From the NCBI RefSeq assembly GCF_937958065.1, contig NZ_CALFXI010000015.1, forward strand, positions 1 to 7,206: DNA of 7,206 nucleotides, given 5' to 3'. Both the position numbers and the translations under genes were made by a program. Below the pieces are notes generated by a model. That model was not told the origin of the DNA. It searched no databases and saw only the letters and a list, made by a program, of their open reading frames with translations. Below, in pieces: positions 6,040 to 7,206 of this stretch (its first letter is position 1; each line of letters begins with the position of its first letter). Source of the stretch: an uncultured Steroidobacter sp. GTDB taxonomy: Bacteria > Pseudomonadota > Gammaproteobacteria > Steroidobacterales > Steroidobacteraceae.

Positions 6040-7202
6040 AAATCCCCACTCGCCTGAATCATCCTCCGAGCGTGACGGTGCCGGCGGACAATCGGCCGCT
6101 GGTGGCGCCGATCTATCAATCGGTGAAGTTCACGTTCGACAGCGTGGCTGAATCGGAGCGCCAGTCCCGGGGGCAGCGCGAGGGCTTCCAGTATTCGCGG
6201 GTGTCCAATCCGACGTTGGAGCAGTTGAGCCTGACGCTGGCGGAGCTGCAGGGGCGGGAGGAATGTTTGCTGACGGCGTCCGGCGTGGCGGCGGTGAATC
6301 TGGCGCTGCTGGCGTTGTGCAAGCAGGGCGATCACGTCGTGTTGTTCGCGGAGATGTATCAACCGACGCGTTACATGATCCGCCGTTTGCTGGCTCGCTA
6401 CGGTGTTACGCACACCATGCTGTCGATTGAGGATACCGCGGGGATCGAGCAGACGTTGGCGAGCAAGCCGACGAAGCTGGTGATGTTCGAGACGCCGACG
6501 AACCCGGTGCTCAAGATCGCCGACATCGAAGCGATTACCGCCGCTGCGCGCCGGCATGGGGCGTTGACAGTGTTGGACAATACGTTTGCGGGGTTCCACA
6601 ACCACGGGCAGTTCGATATCGATGTGTTCGTCCACAGCCTGACGAAGTATGCGTCGGGGCATGGCGATGTGATGGGCGGCGCGGTGATTGCGCGCCGAGA
6701 GATCATCGACAGAATGAGGCACGACTTCATCGTCCTCGGCGCGACCCTGGATCCGCACGCGGCGTTTCTGATTCAGCGTGGGTTGAAAACATACGCGCTC
6801 CGATACGAGCGTCAGTGCACCAATGCATTGGAGGTGGCGCGGTATCTCGAGACGCACCCGAACGTGGCGAGCGTTACTTATCCAGGGTTGAGCTCGCATC
6901 CGCAGTATCAATTGGGGCAGCGTCAGATGCAGGATAGCGGCACGATCGTTTCGGTCGAGCTGAAAGAGCAGGGCGTGCCGCCGGCTGGCTTTGCGAATGC
7001 GCTGAAGTTGTTTGCTATTTCCGCAAGCGTGGGCTCGACGGAGTCGCTGGTGCAGCCGGGGCAGCTGATGAAACCTCGCGATCTCAGTGAGGCGGAGCAG
7101 AAATGGGCGGCGGTGTCCGATCGAACCATGCGATTGTCGATCGGCATCGAGGATGCACAGGATTTGATCGCGGATTTGCGGCAGGCGTTGGCGGTGGGGT
7201 GA
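6036..7202 (+). CDS. Divergent Cys/Met-metabolism PLP enzyme (cystathionine gamma-synthase / gamma-lyase-like)
   Basis: Complete gene of 388 residues, the usual family size, ending 4 bases before the window end. These enzymes make or break C-S bonds at the beta or gamma carbon of cystathionine, homocysteine, methionine or acyl-homoserine. Conserved features: Tyr53 and Arg55 in YSRVSNPT (phosphate contact from the partner subunit), SGVAAV at 82-87, Tyr108, ETPTNPVLK at 152-160, Asp181 in LDNTFAG (pyridine nitrogen), the PLP lysine Lys204 in HSLTKYASGHGD, and carboxylate-binding Arg366 in MRLSIG. The core chemistry is therefore intact. Two substrate-side motifs differ: after Tyr108 comes QPTRY rather than GGTYR/GCT, and SVGSTESLVQPGQLM (331-345) replaces the usual SLGGVES...HPA...TH. 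The Cys of methionine gamma-lyase is absent. Leucine codon TTG is unusually frequent. The start overlaps the omega-amidase stop (ATGA), implying coupling. The exact reaction cannot be assigned; the family is certain. Confidence 0.9.
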   Translation: MKIPTRLNHPPSVTVPADNRPLVAPIYQSVKFTFDSVAESERQSRGQREGFQYSRVSNPTLEQLSLTLAELQGREECLLTASGVAAVNLALLALCKQGDHVVLFAEMYQPTRYMIRRLLARYGVTHTMLSIEDTAGIEQTLASKPTKLVMFETPTNPVLKIADIEAITAAARRHGALTVLDNTFAGFHNHGQFDIDVFVHSLTKYASGHGDVMGGAVIARREIIDRMRHDFIVLGATLDPHAAFLIQRGLKTYALRYERQCTNALEVARYLETHPNVASVTYPGLSSHPQYQLGQRQMQDSGTIVSVELKEQGVPPAGFANALKLFAISASVGSTESLVQPGQLMKPRDLSEAEQKWAAVSDRTMRLSIGIEDAQDLIADLRQALAVG

Positions 7203-7206
7203 GGTT

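Overview
The window is a compact, high-GC stretch of bacterial chromosome with seven genes, all on the + strand. It reads as ordinary metabolic DNA from a proteobacterium. Every protein with an E. coli counterpart I can recall (PotF, PotG, PotH, PotI, YbdL, YafV) resembles it closely along its length, which favours Gammaproteobacteria. The strong preference for G/C at third codon positions excludes enterics and suggests a high-GC lineage such as a Xanthomonadales or Steroidobacter-type organism; that placement is a guess. I see no mobile element, tRNA, rRNA, CRISPR array or phage gene, and no gene-free stretch longer than about 75 bases.

Bases 1-3950 hold a polyamine ABC importer operon, potFGHI. 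The order is periplasmic binding protein (5' end cut off by the window edge), ATPase, then two permeases. potG-potH and potH-potI each overlap by four bases (ATGA), so the last three genes are probably translationally coupled. The binding protein keeps most PotF ligand residues but has tryptophan where E. coli PotF has Phe276, a position tied to spermidine versus putrescine preference.

Bases 3951-4021 are a short intergenic stretch with a 9-bp inverted repeat and the ribosome binding site of the next gene.

Bases 4022-7202 hold a second group: a YbdL-type methionine/glutamine aminotransferase, a YafV-type omega-amidase, and a divergent Cys/Met-metabolism PLP enzyme. A GC-rich hairpin lies between the first two, and the last two overlap by ATGA. 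The first two form a known biochemical pair. The aminotransferase can make methionine from its 2-oxo acid (KMTB, the end of methionine salvage) using glutamine as donor, and the omega-amidase hydrolyses the resulting 2-oxoglutaramate to 2-oxoglutarate, pulling the reaction forward. The third enzyme probably acts on a sulfur amino acid or homoserine derivative, but two substrate-side motifs differ from the textbook enzymes, so its reaction is open. Polyamine synthesis yields methylthioadenosine, the entry compound of methionine salvage, so the two groups may be thematically linked; this is inference only.
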